24,707 nucleotides of DNA from an uncultured Rubritalea sp. (GTDB lineage Bacteria; Verrucomicrobiota; Verrucomicrobiia; Verrucomicrobiales; Akkermansiaceae): the NCBI GenBank assembly GCA_937951395.1, contig CALFBV010000086.1:1-24707 (forward strand), given 5' to 3'. Under the pieces are notes generated by a model. The model was not told the origin of the DNA. It did not search any database and saw only the letters and a program-made list of their open reading frames with translations. Positions 7,976-15,788 of the stretch are shown one piece after another. Position 1 is the stretch's first letter, and each line of letters starts with the position of its first letter. Position numbers and translations under genes: made by a program.

Positions 7976-9952
7976 ATGACCAAATTGCTGTTTCATAAAA
8001 TTCTCTACAGGAAATTACACAACCATCCTATTGTAAAAACATACGCAAATCAGCGCAACATACCACTAGAGTCAATTGGCTGGGGCTATAAGCACAGTGG
8101 AACATCTATAATAAAAACACCTGAATCCGTATTGCTAGAAGATGGCTTCATCCGCTCCATGTTCCCAGGTTACAACCGTGGCATGCCTTTCAGCCTCGTT
8201 GTCGATCATAGTGCTATGTATTATGATGCCTCGGGTGAATCTGATCTCATCAAATTTCTCAACGATGAGAAACTAACAGGTGATCAGTGGACTAAAGAGG
8301 TAACTCTAGATTCCATCAAGTCAGCTCTGGAGCGAGTGCGTCTTTCAGGCGCCTCTAAATACAACTGCCATCTGAATCAGCAGCGTAATCTAGAGTTAGG
8401 AATTCTTGTCGTGGATCAAACCGCCGGAGATGCGGCTATCCAGCACTCAGGTATGAAGCCCTCGGACTTTGACCGAATACTCCAAGACGCTATCAAGGAG
8501 AACCTTGAGACTCCGATCTATGTAAAAACACACCCAGATCACCAATACCGCCAGAAACACTCCTGCTTCTCTGCTTCTCTGTTAGAAAATAAAAATATAA
8601 CTATCTTACCTAGTGATATGTCCTCAGCTGAGGCACTCAATTTCTGCCACACCGTCTATGTCGGCTCATCTCTGCTAGGTATGGAAGGTCTGATACATGA
8701 AAGAAAAGTAATTACCTATGGCTGGAATTTTTACGCAGGCTGGGGACTCACAGAAGACCGTGCAACATCACCTAAGCCACCGAGAAAGAAACCAGTCAGT
8801 CTAGAGAGACTTTTTGAAGCGGCTTACTTGCGCTACACTCATTATTTCGATCCTGATTCACTTGAACCTTGTGATATTCATCGGGTGATTAACCACATTG
8901 AAGCGCAGTGGGATCAGTGGACACAAGGATCAGGTAACTGGATCATTCATGGCCTTTCTCCATGGAAAAAGCAATTACTACCAAAATATCTGGGGCCTAA
9001 AGCAAGTTCTACCTCTCACAAGTTAAACAACTTCACAGATGCATCCAAGACAATTACTTGGGGATCCAAGGAACTCCCTAGTGAACTAGAAGTCTTTCCT
9101 GTGACTAGAATAGAAGATGGCTTCATTCGCTCACGCGGCTTGGGTGCTAATTTTAACTTCCCGCTTTCTTGGGTGTTTGATGACGTAGGGATTTACTTTG
9201 ATGCTCGCTCTCCTTCTAAGCTAGAGAATCTATTGGAGAATCATGACTTTTCTGACAAGGAACTAAATGATGCTGAAGAGTTGATTCACTTCCTCCGTGA
9301 AAACAAGCTCACTAAATACAATCTAGGCATCTCGGAAGTTACTTTACCTGAAGCATCCAAGGGTAAGAGAGTCATCCTTATTCCAGGTCAAGTGGACTCA
9401 GACGCGTCTATAAAGTTCGGCAGCCCAAAGTTGCGTGATAACAGAGAGCTGCTTGCCGAGGTTCGGCGTCAGCATCCAGATGCTTACATTTGCTACAAGC
9501 CTCACCCAGACCTACTCAGTGGAGCGAGAAAGGACGCTCCGCTGTGGCAGGATATAGAACAAGAGGTGGATCACCTAGTTACTGAAGGTGATATTATTTC
9601 CTGGATACAGGCGGTGGATGAGGTTCATACCTTAACATCTACAGTCGGCTTCGAGGCTCTTCTTCACAAAAAGCCTGTCTACACTTACGGGCTACCGTTT
9701 TATGCTGGATGGGGACTCACCACCGATTGGCTCACATGTGACCGCCGCACCACAAAACGAAATCTACTAGAGCTAGCATGTGCGGCACTCATCCTCTACC
9801 CCACATACCTTAACCCAAAAACAGGCGAATTCACCACAGCGCTCAACGCTGCAAAAATCCTCAAAAACCCGGACTTCCATCATGACTCAAGATCTGGATT
9901 CCTCAAGTTACTTGCCAAGCTAAAATCCATCTACCACAGGATCAAGAAATAG
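7976..9952 (+). CDS. kpsC: Capsule polysaccharide beta-Kdo transferase KpsC (two tandem domains)
   Basis: A 658-residue protein close in length to E. coli KpsC (about 675). Known: KpsC builds the poly-beta-Kdo linker between phospholipid and group 2 capsule, using two retaining Kdo transferase domains. Both domains are visible. The first has EDGFIRS at 55-61, VVDQTAGDA at 145-153, KTHPDHQ near 184-190 and TYGWNFYAGWGLT at 247-259. The second has EDGFIRS at 380-386, IPGQVDSDASI at 469-479, YKPHPD at 507-512 and TYGLPFYAGWGLT at 570-582. It starts 40 bp after the glycosyltransferase gene and ends the capsule cluster in this window. The usual partner KpsS and the CMP-Kdo supply genes are not here and should lie elsewhere. 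Confidence 0.93.
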   Translation: MTKLLFHKILYRKLHNHPIVKTYANQRNIPLESIGWGYKHSGTSIIKTPESVLLEDGFIRSMFPGYNRGMPFSLVVDHSAMYYDASGESDLIKFLNDEKLTGDQWTKEVTLDSIKSALERVRLSGASKYNCHLNQQRNLELGILVVDQTAGDAAIQHSGMKPSDFDRILQDAIKENLETPIYVKTHPDHQYRQKHSCFSASLLENKNITILPSDMSSAEALNFCHTVYVGSSLLGMEGLIHERKVITYGWNFYAGWGLTEDRATSPKPPRKKPVSLERLFEAAYLRYTHYFDPDSLEPCDIHRVINHIEAQWDQWTQGSGNWIIHGLSPWKKQLLPKYLGPKASSTSHKLNNFTDASKTITWGSKELPSELEVFPVTRIEDGFIRSRGLGANFNFPLSWVFDDVGIYFDARSPSKLENLLENHDFSDKELNDAEELIHFLRENKLTKYNLGISEVTLPEASKGKRVILIPGQVDSDASIKFGSPKLRDNRELLAEVRRQHPDAYICYKPHPDLLSGARKDAPLWQDIEQEVDHLVTEGDIISWIQAVDEVHTLTSTVGFEALLHKKPVYTYGLPFYAGWGLTTDWLTCDRRTTKRNLLELACAALILYPTYLNPKTGEFTTALNAAKILKNPDFHHDSRSGFLKLLAKLKSIYHRIKK

Positions 9953-10104
9953 ACTAAGCATTACTCCTCATAGACAACTCGCGCTAGAGATAACTCATCC
10001 AGAACTGAAAAATCGCTAGTATAAAGCCCCTCCAACTGCTTCCTCCATCACTAATAGATAGATACAGCCAAGACCTATAGCAAGGACAACTATAGCTAGA
10101 AAAA

Positions 10105-10833
10105 CTACTGCCCCTGATAGCGATAATGTCCAGTGATCGTGAAAGTGAGCAAGTCATTGCTCCACTCCGGACCGCTTCCATTATTGTGCGCCACCCATAT
10201 CTCACTCGCGTGTGAGCCAGGCCCTGGCACTACGATGCCGATGTGCGGACGTCCATCTGGCAAACTCCACACCACAATATCTCCGTAGGAGTAGTCTGCG
10301 GTAGAGCGAGAATTTTCAAGCTTCACACCGTGACGTTCAAAGAACCTCTGTTGATTCTGAACCCTACGGTGATCAATGTTTGCGTCTGGCTTATTCTGGT
10401 TCCAGAGTTCTGGATACTTGTGGAAATTTTCCTTCATGTCCTCATGAATCAGCACCTGGAGATCCACGCCTAGCTGGCGATACGCTCGCACTACCATGTC
10501 TGTGCTCGTGCCTCGGTCAGAAGCGATGTCGCCATTTGGGTAGCCTATATTCTTATAAACAGAACCATCATAAATCACACCGAGACGCGTTCTATCGAGT
10601 GCCGCTGCGGCAAGTCTGTCAGCATATCTACCAGTAGAAGATAGCTCAGAAATAGCATTTTCCACTTTAGAGTCAGTAGGCGTATCATTCGATGACTTCA
10701 CCAGATCCGCAAACGCTGGCCACGCAAAATAAGAGACAAACATCGCTGCCAGAAGCATAATCACCCAACCACCTAGAACAGGCTTCTTGCGTTTCTTCTG
10801 TGGCACTGGGCCGATGTATTCTAGCGGGATCAT
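10105..10833 (-). CDS. Membrane-anchored DUF1287 family protein (YijF-like)
   Basis: A 242-residue protein with a basic N-terminus (QKKRKK), one transmembrane helix at about 21-41 and a periplasmic DUF1287 domain at about 75-240. Visible family landmarks are IGYPNGDIASDRG (96-108), TDMVVRAYRQLGVDLQ (111-126), HEDM (130-133), DANIDHRRV (150-158), GDIVVWSLP (184-192), PHIGIV (196-201) and ITGHYRY (233-239). DUF1287 resembles NlpC/P60-type papain-fold proteins, and members usually have Cys in 'G-V-C-T-D-V'. Here residue 110 is Ser, so ordinary cysteine catalysis is in doubt. I chose ATG 10833. The frame extends to ATG 10890, but the added 19 residues look unlike a normal N-terminus. It follows tsaE in the same direction after about 240 bp. 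Confidence 0.8.
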   Translation of the reverse strand: MIPLEYIGPVPQKKRKKPVLGGWVIMLLAAMFVSYFAWPAFADLVKSSNDTPTDSKVENAISELSSTGRYADRLAAAALDRTRLGVIYDGSVYKNIGYPNGDIASDRGTSTDMVVRAYRQLGVDLQVLIHEDMKENFHKYPELWNQNKPDANIDHRRVQNQQRFFERHGVKLENSRSTADYSYGDIVVWSLPDGRPHIGIVVPGPGSHASEIWVAHNNGSGPEWSNDLLTFTITGHYRYQGQ

Positions 10834-10936
10834 TTTTTCTGCGGTTCTTCTACTATTTATACACCCATTACACCATCCTTTTTTCATCAAAATGGAAAAA
10901 CTTACTTCTTACAGAACTAAAAACAACAACTCACCT

Positions 10937-11067
10937 CTAGTCCTCCAAGTCATCAACGTATTCCAAGGAAGCCCAGGCTATTTTCTATCAAGTAGTGAAA
11001 CATGTTCTAGCGCGTCACAAGATGAGCAGTCTGGAACTTCTTCAACCTCTCTCCTATGTATTTCCAC
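10937..11067 (-). pseudogene. Possible small ORF after tsaE, broken by a single-base frameshift
   Basis: Directly after the tsaE stop (TAAGGTGTG), a GTG at 11067 opens a 29-codon frame (begins VEIHRREVEEV, contains CSSC, ends LLDRK) that stops at a TAG. If one A were added to the A-run at 10981-10984 (T-run on +), the frame would continue as IAWASLEYVDDLED to a TAG at 10937-10939, giving about 43 residues. The two halves look alike in composition (acidic, protein-like), which is the only evidence. I know no family. It may be chance, a decayed gene or a sequencing error. Confidence 0.25.
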
Positions 11068-11070
11068 ACC

Positions 11071-11514
11071 TTAACTTAGCCGCTCACAAACTAACTCACG
11101 ACCTTCCACACCCTTCATGTGCTCTATCCCCACACACCAGGCGCCTTCCGGGATGAGGTCTGGAAATTTATCTGCCCACTCTATGATTACCACTCCCTCA
11201 CGGTCTAGGTAATCTTCCCAGCCTATCTGCAAAAGTTCCTCCGCATTTTCTAGACGATAAACATCAAAGTGAAACACATCTACCTCACCAGAATCACCAG
11301 CCATATACTCATTCACTAGCGCGAAGGTGGGGCTAGTTACTTCACCATTATAGCCCTTACTGAGCGCTATTCCTTGCGTGAGATGAGTTTTACCTGCTCC
11401 TAGATCACCGATGAGTGCTACTACATCGCCAGATTTCAGGTGCCCACCCATTTTCTTACCAAACGCGCGCATCGCCTCTGCACCAATGACCTCTACTGGA
11501 AATAACTCATTCAT
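11071..11514 (-). CDS. tsaE: tRNA threonylcarbamoyladenosine biosynthesis ATPase TsaE
   Basis: A 147-residue P-loop ATPase (YjeE family) that works with TsaB and TsaD to install t6A at position 37 of ANN-decoding tRNAs in the cytoplasm. Visible motifs are Walker A GDLGAGKT at residues 36-43, the switch region TSPTFALVNEY at 60-70, HFDVYRL at 82-88 and IIEWADKFPDLIP at 110-122, all characteristic of TsaE. The length matches the family (about 150). I chose ATG 11514 (MNELFPVEV). The frame is open to 11634, but the upstream 40 codons run through the promoter region of rplU and are not TsaE-like. It is divergent from rplU, with about 150 bp between them. Confidence 0.95.
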   Translation of the reverse strand: MNELFPVEVIGAEAMRAFGKKMGGHLKSGDVVALIGDLGAGKTHLTQGIALSKGYNGEVTSPTFALVNEYMAGDSGEVDVFHFDVYRLENAEELLQIGWEDYLDREGVVIIEWADKFPDLIPEGAWCVGIEHMKGVEGRELVCERLS

Positions 11515-11534
11515 CTGTGCCTGTTTAACACTAG

Positions 11535-11562
11535 TTGCAATTTTTTTGTAATAAATTATAAA
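11535..11562 (+). promoter_or_regulatory. Predicted sigma70-type promoter for rplU-rpmA
   Basis: TTGCAA at 11535-11540 and TATAAA at 11557-11562 are separated by 16 bp, close to the housekeeping consensus (TTGACA-17-TATAAT). A T/A-rich spacer lies between them. It would give an rplU leader of roughly 95-100 nt. The reverse strand also shows TATAAT here (11560-11555), which could belong to the divergent tsaE. Confidence 0.45.
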
Positions 11563-11609
11563 AAAAACTTGCCCAAGTGCTCTCCTTATGTTCAATTTCC
11601 GCCCCGCGA

Positions 11610-11628
11610 GCAGTGAATAGTTCACTGC
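11610..11628 (+). promoter_or_regulatory. Hairpin in the rplU 5' leader
   Basis: GCAGTGAA and TTCACTGC form a perfect 8-bp stem with the loop TAG, ending 38 bases before the rplU start. It has no T-tract, so it is not a terminator. Ribosomal-protein leaders often carry structures bound by one of the encoded proteins, and an L21-binding leader is known in Firmicutes. A regulatory role here is an inference from position alone. Confidence 0.4.
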
Positions 11629-11666
11629 CTCCATTTATCAATTTAATCAATAACCTTGTCACGACC

Positions 11667-11978
11667 ATGGCATATTCAGTTTTCAAAACAGGCGGCAAAC
11701 AATACCGCGTTCAAGTAGGTGATAAAATCGACGTCGAGAAACTCGACCTCGATGAAGGCACAGAGACATCATTCAATGAGGTTCTCCTCGTAAACGACGG
11801 CAGCACTACCACAGTAGGCGCTCCAGTAGTTGAGGGAGCAGCAGTGAAGGCCACAGTCGTAGAGCAGTTCCGCGGCAAGAAAGTCATCGCATTCAAGTTC
11901 AAGCGTCGTCAAGGATACCACAAGACTAAGGGATCTCGCAGACACCTCACTAAGCTAGAAATCACCAGCATTTCTTAA
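11667..11978 (+). CDS. rplU: 50S ribosomal protein L21
   Basis: A 103-residue protein of the large ribosomal subunit that binds 23S rRNA. The sequence begins MAYSVFKTGGKQYRVQVGD and has the typical central VLLVNDG and C-terminal FKRRQGYHKTKGSRRHLTKL, covering the whole family length. I chose ATG 11667 over the longer frame from 11577, because the family starts at this Met and the upstream codons are leader sequence. rpmA follows after 34 bp, the near-universal L21-L27 pair. Confidence 0.97.
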   Translation: MAYSVFKTGGKQYRVQVGDKIDVEKLDLDEGTETSFNEVLLVNDGSTTTVGAPVVEGAAVKATVVEQFRGKKVIAFKFKRRQGYHKTKGSRRHLTKLEITSIS

Positions 11979-12012
11979 ATCTAAATTTTAACCATTAACC
12001 ACAACTTAAGAC

Positions 12013-12270
12013 ATGGCTCATAAGAAAGGACAAGGTTCCGTCAAGAACGGCAGAGATTCACGCAGCAAGCGCCTAGGCGTTAAAAAATTCGGTGGCGAAG
12101 TCGTCACCTCTGGTAACATCATCATCCGCCAGCGCGGAACAAAGTGGTTACCAGGTAAAAACGTTTACATGGGTAAAGATCACACCATCCATGCATACGT
12201 AGACGGAAACGTTTACTTCGACAAAAGCGGACGCCGCGTAAACGTAGCACTCGCAGAAGCATCAGCATAA
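12013..12270 (+). CDS. rpmA: 50S ribosomal protein L27
   Basis: An 85-residue protein of the large subunit located near the peptidyl-transferase centre. The N-terminus [16 protein letters not shown] is the canonical L27 start, without the Firmicutes-type N-terminal cleavage extension. [23 protein letters not shown] and GRRVNVA follow as expected. It is the last gene of the rplU-rpmA unit and has a strong terminator 33 bp downstream. The usual downstream partner obgE is not here; argC faces it from the other side. Confidence 0.97.
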   Translation: MAHKKGQGSVKNGRDSRSKRLGVKKFGGEVVTSGNIIIRQRGTKWLPGKNVYMGKDHTIHAYVDGNVYFDKSGRRVNVALAEASA

Positions 12271-12303
12271 GCTTCCCTGCACGCTACTAAGCAACAAATT
12301 TCC

Positions 12304-12339
12304 AAAAGACCTCAGCTCATAGAGCTGGGGTCTTTTTTT
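12304..12339 (+). terminator. Intrinsic terminator of rplU-rpmA, probably shared with argC
   Basis: AAAAGACCTCAGCTC pairs with GAGCTGGGGTCTTTT (15-bp stem with one T-G wobble) around an ATA loop and is followed by a run of seven T. The reverse strand also has a short T-run after the stem, so it can serve the convergent argC gene as well. Confidence 0.9.
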
Positions 12340-12400
12340 ACCATCCAGTCTTTAGTAAGAGCTGCCAACATCCATTAAACCAGCTAATCTACAGAGCCCC

Positions 12401-13441
12401 CTAATAATTCTTCAAGCCCGCCGTCTCATCGAGACCAAACATAATATTAAAGCACTGGATAGCCTGACCGCCAGCACCCTTTCCAAGGTTATCCTCAGCA
12501 CTGAGCAAAAGAACTCGACCCGTGCGCTCATCATAATCCCACCCGATGTCAATATGGTTAGTCCGAGTCACATTCTTAGTATCAGCCGGATTCCCTTTTC
12601 CTAGGAGCCTTACGAAATAAGACTCACCATAAGCTGCCGTGAGAGCAGCTTCGACTTTTTCTACATCTCCTACCATCTTCGCAGACGTCGTACTGCAGAT
12701 TCCATTATGAGCAGGGATCAGATGTGGGGTGAATGACATAGTTACCTTCTCCCCCGCTGCGATAGACAACTCCTGCTCTGTCTCTGATAAATGTCTGTGT
12801 TTTGGCACGCTGTAGGCTCGCGCGCTTTCGTTCGCTTCGCAGTAGGAGAACATCACATTCCCCGTCTTTCCTGCGCCACTCACCCCACTCATTGAGCAGG
12901 TCACAATGCTCTGGGGATCAATCAAATTTTCTCTGAGCAACGGCAGCAACGGCAAGCTCACACTCGTAGGATAACACCCAGGAGATGCGATCAATCTAGC
13001 GGCTGCTATCTCTTCAGACCTCACTTCTGGGAATCCATAAACGGCTTCTTTTAGTAACTCAGGCGCGGGATGCTCAGCTCCGTAGAACTCTTCATAAACA
13101 GCAGGATCGCTCAGACGGAAGTCCGCACTGAGGTCGATAACCTTTATCCCAAGTTCTAACAAAGCCGTAGCATACTCAGCAGCCACACCATGGGGCAGCG
13201 CAAGAAACGCCACCTCTGCACCAGTAGCCGCTATGATCTCTGCCTCTGGCTGACTGAAGCAAAGCTCAGAACCAGCAGCGGATTTATAACGAGGGAAAAT
13301 CTCTGACAATGCTTGACCAGCATACTGCCGAGACGTCACACAGCAAAGCTCCGCGTTCGGGTGCATGAGTAGCAGACGGAGCAGCTCTGCCCCTGTATAT
13401 CCACTTGCTCCCACCACTGCTATCTTAACCGTTTTATTCAT
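12401..13441 (-). CDS. argC: N-acetyl-gamma-glutamyl-phosphate reductase
   Basis: A 346-residue cytoplasmic enzyme that reduces N-acetylglutamyl-5-phosphate to the semialdehyde with NADPH, the third step of arginine synthesis. The N-terminal Rossmann motif VVGASGYTGAELLRLL spans residues 9-24. The catalytic Cys156 lies in SPGCYPTS (153-160), and the conserved HRHLSETEQEL and TPHLIPAHNGI segments follow. Length is typical. The final LLLSAEDNLGKGAGGQAIQC is the family's hallmark end. It stands alone here, without argJ/argB in view, and converges on rpmA. ATG 13441 gives a normal start. Confidence 0.97.
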   Translation of the reverse strand: MNKTVKIAVVGASGYTGAELLRLLLMHPNAELCCVTSRQYAGQALSEIFPRYKSAAGSELCFSQPEAEIIAATGAEVAFLALPHGVAAEYATALLELGIKVIDLSADFRLSDPAVYEEFYGAEHPAPELLKEAVYGFPEVRSEEIAAARLIASPGCYPTSVSLPLLPLLRENLIDPQSIVTCSMSGVSGAGKTGNVMFSYCEANESARAYSVPKHRHLSETEQELSIAAGEKVTMSFTPHLIPAHNGICSTTSAKMVGDVEKVEAALTAAYGESYFVRLLGKGNPADTKNVTRTNHIDIGWDYDERTGRVLLLSAEDNLGKGAGGQAIQCFNIMFGLDETAGLKNY

Positions 13442-13528
13442 ACCTATAGAGAAAGCAGGAAATTTCTAGCTTGCCAATAACCAAGTCCGCAATAAACTCC
13501 CGCAGACAGAAAATAACATGTCAAATTA

Positions 13529-13605
13529 CGGGACTTGGCGCAGTTTGGTAGCGCGTTGCACTGGGGGTGCAGAGGTCGCAGGTTCGAATCCTGTAGTCCC
13601 GACCA
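13529..13605 (+). tRNA. tRNA-Pro (anticodon GGG)
   Basis: A 77-nt cloverleaf. The acceptor arm CGGGACT pairs with AGTCCCG at the end, the D arm is GCGC...GCGC, the anticodon loop CTGGGGG sits on a TTGCA/TGCAG stem, and the T arm is GCAGG-TTCGAAT-CCTGT. The anticodon GGG reads CCC and gives proline. C at position 1 and the overall sequence match bacterial tRNA-Pro. CCA is encoded, and a T-run follows at 13606-13611. Confidence 0.96.
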
Positions 13606-13613
13606 TTTTTTGT

Positions 13614-14210
13614 TTATCTACTTTTGCTCTTAGCTTTCTCTACTAACGTTTGCTGAAACTCTTCTAGCTCATGATGTCTTCTGCGGAAATATTCCTCTGG
13701 GATAGATAGATTCTCTACCACGATCATACTTCGCCCTACTGCTGCCATGCTTAAACCTGGTCTGATATACCCCTCCGCATATCTACTCTGGATAGTCACA
13801 TTCGTGCCGAGCCATTTCACTGGGTCTAGATCTATTAGGAGAAATTTATCATCTAGCACATTCACGCTGTAGAGGTGAACAAGCTCTTCTAGCAGACAGC
13901 AATATTCTAGCGATGCAACGCGCTGACCATCGATACAAACCCACCACCCGAAGGCGCGTCCCAGTTTGGAATTATCATATTCGCTCAATACTGGGTCGCG
14001 TGGGGTCGCCGGCTCCGGCTCTGGAACTCGCTCCACCACTAGCTCGGGTTGCTCGGGTAATTCTGGCCTTACTTTTACTTGGTCGGGCGCGGGCACCAAT
14101 GCCTCGGTTTCTGGGTCTATCTTAAGCTCTGAAGAGCTCGACGGCACAGAATTTTGCGGCTGCACTACATACCGCTTCTTAATAAAATGAGATACTCTAG
14201 TTCCTAACAT
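13614..14210 (-). CDS. Hypothetical protein with Pro/Glu-rich N-terminal linker
   Basis: A 198-residue protein that I cannot assign to a family. Residues about 1-15 are basic. Residues 16-75 are a low-complexity linker rich in Pro, Glu, Val and Ser (for example PELPEQPELVVERVPEPEP). Residues about 82-175 look like a compact folded domain (LGRAFGWWVCIDGQRVASLE, VNVLDDKFLLIDLDPVKWLG). A charged helical tail (about 175-198, RRRHHELEEFQQ) ends it. There is no signal peptide or transmembrane helix. It ends eight bases after the tRNA-Pro gene on the opposite strand, and its start is divergent from the amidase gene. Confidence 0.65.
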   Translation of the reverse strand: MLGTRVSHFIKKRYVVQPQNSVPSSSSELKIDPETEALVPAPDQVKVRPELPEQPELVVERVPEPEPATPRDPVLSEYDNSKLGRAFGWWVCIDGQRVASLEYCCLLEELVHLYSVNVLDDKFLLIDLDPVKWLGTNVTIQSRYAEGYIRPGLSMAAVGRSMIVVENLSIPEEYFRRRHHELEEFQQTLVEKAKSKSR

Positions 14211-14357
14211 GGCCTTGTATTTCTAATAACACCTGTCTAGTAATTATGAATTCTTTGCTAGTAAGTAAAGAAAATCCACAGAGAGTTTTTTAAAGTAAAG
14301 TTAAGGATGTGTTATTGGCTGGTCATGAGAGGCAACGTCTTTTATTTTTGCGGACAT

Positions 14358-15233
14358 ATGAGACCTCCAAGAATGAATTTAGAAATGATGAGCACTATGT
14401 CAATAATGACTCTGATAATAATGATGATGAGCTCCTGCTCAGCAGGGCCTGAAGGAGGCTATGGTAGCTCTTACGGATCTAGCTACGGCAGTTATGGACG
14501 TGAGTTACCGCATTCGCCTGGATACTCAGCCACTCCTCCCCAGCAGGCGGTGAGCAGCATTACCACTCCCAGCCCTAAAGTTAGCAACAAAACCAAGGAC
14601 AGACTAGGTCACAAACCAGGACCTAAAAACTTCGGCACCGTGATCATCGATGCGGGACATGGTGGCAGAGACTCTGGTGCAGTAGTTGGTGGAGTCTCTG
14701 AAAAAACACTCGCACTGGACATAGCGCGCAGACTGCAATCTAAATTACGCGGAAGCTTCAAAGCAGTATTCATCCGCAATGGTGACTACTTTGTAGATCT
14801 AGATAGACGCGTGAGTGCCACGCATAAGTTCGACGACGCGGTGCTCGTGAGCATCCACCTAAATCACTCCAGCTCAAGTTCTGTTAGAGGCCCCGAGACT
14901 TATTACTTCCGTGTAGATAGCTACAGTCTCGCTAAGCGCATGCAGCGCGCCATGGCAGCAGTCAGCCCCAGCGAAAAAAGCCGCGGCCTGGTGAGACGCA
15001 GACTCAGGCTCACAAGAAACCCCCAGATCCCTTGTGCCTTAGTCGAGATAGGCTACCTCTCTAACAGCTCAGAGAGGAAATTACTCGCTCAATCTAGCTA
15101 CAGAGACCGGATGGCAGACGCACTCGCCAGCGCTCTAAAGGCACAGAAGCGCAGCGGAGATAGCGGCATGGGCACGCTCCCTGCTCCACTGAACAGACCT
15201 CTATCACGTCCAGGCGACAGAAGCGGGCTGTAG
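14358..15233 (+). CDS. N-acetylmuramoyl-L-alanine amidase (Amidase_3, AmiC type), probable lipoprotein
   Basis: A 291-residue zinc enzyme that cuts the bond between N-acetylmuramic acid and the peptide stem of peptidoglycan. A Met-rich hydrophobic signal (about 10-24) ends in M-S-S-C27, a slightly weak lipobox. A Gly/Ser/Tyr/Pro-rich linker (28-90) leads to the catalytic domain (about 93-262). Zinc ligands are His101 (DAGHGG), Glu115 (VSEK) and His167 (SIHLNH), and the general base is Glu230 in LVEIGYLSN, so it looks active. I chose ATG 14358 because it gives a compact signal peptide. An ATG at 14307 in the same frame, preceded by AAGG, is possible and would add 17 residues. There is no SPOR or LysM domain. 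Confidence 0.88.
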   Translation: MRPPRMNLEMMSTMSIMTLIIMMMSSCSAGPEGGYGSSYGSSYGSYGRELPHSPGYSATPPQQAVSSITTPSPKVSNKTKDRLGHKPGPKNFGTVIIDAGHGGRDSGAVVGGVSEKTLALDIARRLQSKLRGSFKAVFIRNGDYFVDLDRRVSATHKFDDAVLVSIHLNHSSSSSVRGPETYYFRVDSYSLAKRMQRAMAAVSPSEKSRGLVRRRLRLTRNPQIPCALVEIGYLSNSSERKLLAQSSYRDRMADALASALKAQKRSGDSGMGTLPAPLNRPLSRPGDRSGL

Positions 15234-15271
15234 TGAGATTTCTAACAACAGAATAAAACACAACACAAACT

Positions 15272-15691
15272 ATGAGCATAAGACGTAATCCAGTTGGTTG
15301 GTTTGAGATCTATGTCGCGGACATGGCCAGAGCCAAGAAATTCTATGAAACTGTTTTCAATGTCAATATGGAAGCACTACCTAGCCCTGAAGGGAGTGAT
15401 GCTCCGCCAGTCGAAATGGCCGCATTCCCTATGCCCGCGATGACTGCTGACGATGGAGCCGCTGAGCTACCAGGAGCATGTGGTGCATTGGCTAAGATGG
15501 AAGGCGTCCATCCTGGAGTAGGTGGGACACTAGTGTATTTCTCATGTGAGGACTGCGCTACAGAAGAAGCACGCGTAGCAGATGCGGGCGGAAATGTTGT
15601 CCATTCAAAATTCTCCATCGGCCAGCATGGATTTATCGCCATGGTGAATGACACAGAAGGAAACATGATAGGCCTCCACTCTCAGAGCTAA
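15272..15691 (+). CDS. VOC (glyoxalase/bleomycin-resistance superfamily) protein
   Basis: A 139-residue single-chain vicinal-oxygen-chelate protein of unknown substrate. Residues 8-40 (VGWFEIYVADMARAKKFYET) form the first beta-alpha-beta-beta-beta half, and residues 80-139 (GTLVYFSCEDCATEEARVADAGG, HGFIAMVNDTEGNMIGLHS) form the second. The pattern is that of the small 'predicted enzyme related to lactoylglutathione lyase' group. Glu12 and the late Gly-Leu-His are candidate metal contacts. It starts 38 bp after the amidase gene in the same direction, so the two may be co-transcribed, although no functional link is known. It has its own terminator. Confidence 0.85.
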   Translation: MSIRRNPVGWFEIYVADMARAKKFYETVFNVNMEALPSPEGSDAPPVEMAAFPMPAMTADDGAAELPGACGALAKMEGVHPGVGGTLVYFSCEDCATEEARVADAGGNVVHSKFSIGQHGFIAMVNDTEGNMIGLHSQS

Positions 15692-15709
15692 TCCTCGCTA
15701 AAAAGCTTT

Positions 15710-15750
15710 AAAATATCGGACTTGCTTCTATTGATTGTCCGCTATTTTTT
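15710..15750 (+). terminator. Intrinsic terminator after the VOC gene
   Basis: AAAATATCGGAC pairs with GTCCGCTATTTT (12 bp with one T-C mismatch) around a 15-nt loop, and further T residues follow. It lies about 19 bp after the VOC stop codon. Confidence 0.7.
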
Positions 15751-15788
15751 CACTCTTCTTCGAGCAAACCTTACCTCTAGTAAAAAAC

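Noticed and set aside
9984..10205. Reverse-strand frame over the end of the DUF1287 gene
   Set aside because: Overlaps a well-supported domain in another frame and reads as Ser/Tyr/Cys-rich shadow sequence.
10787..11074. Forward frame across the DUF1287-tsaE gap
   Set aside because: Low-complexity, Ser-rich translation overlapping the DUF1287 start on the other strand, with no conserved features.
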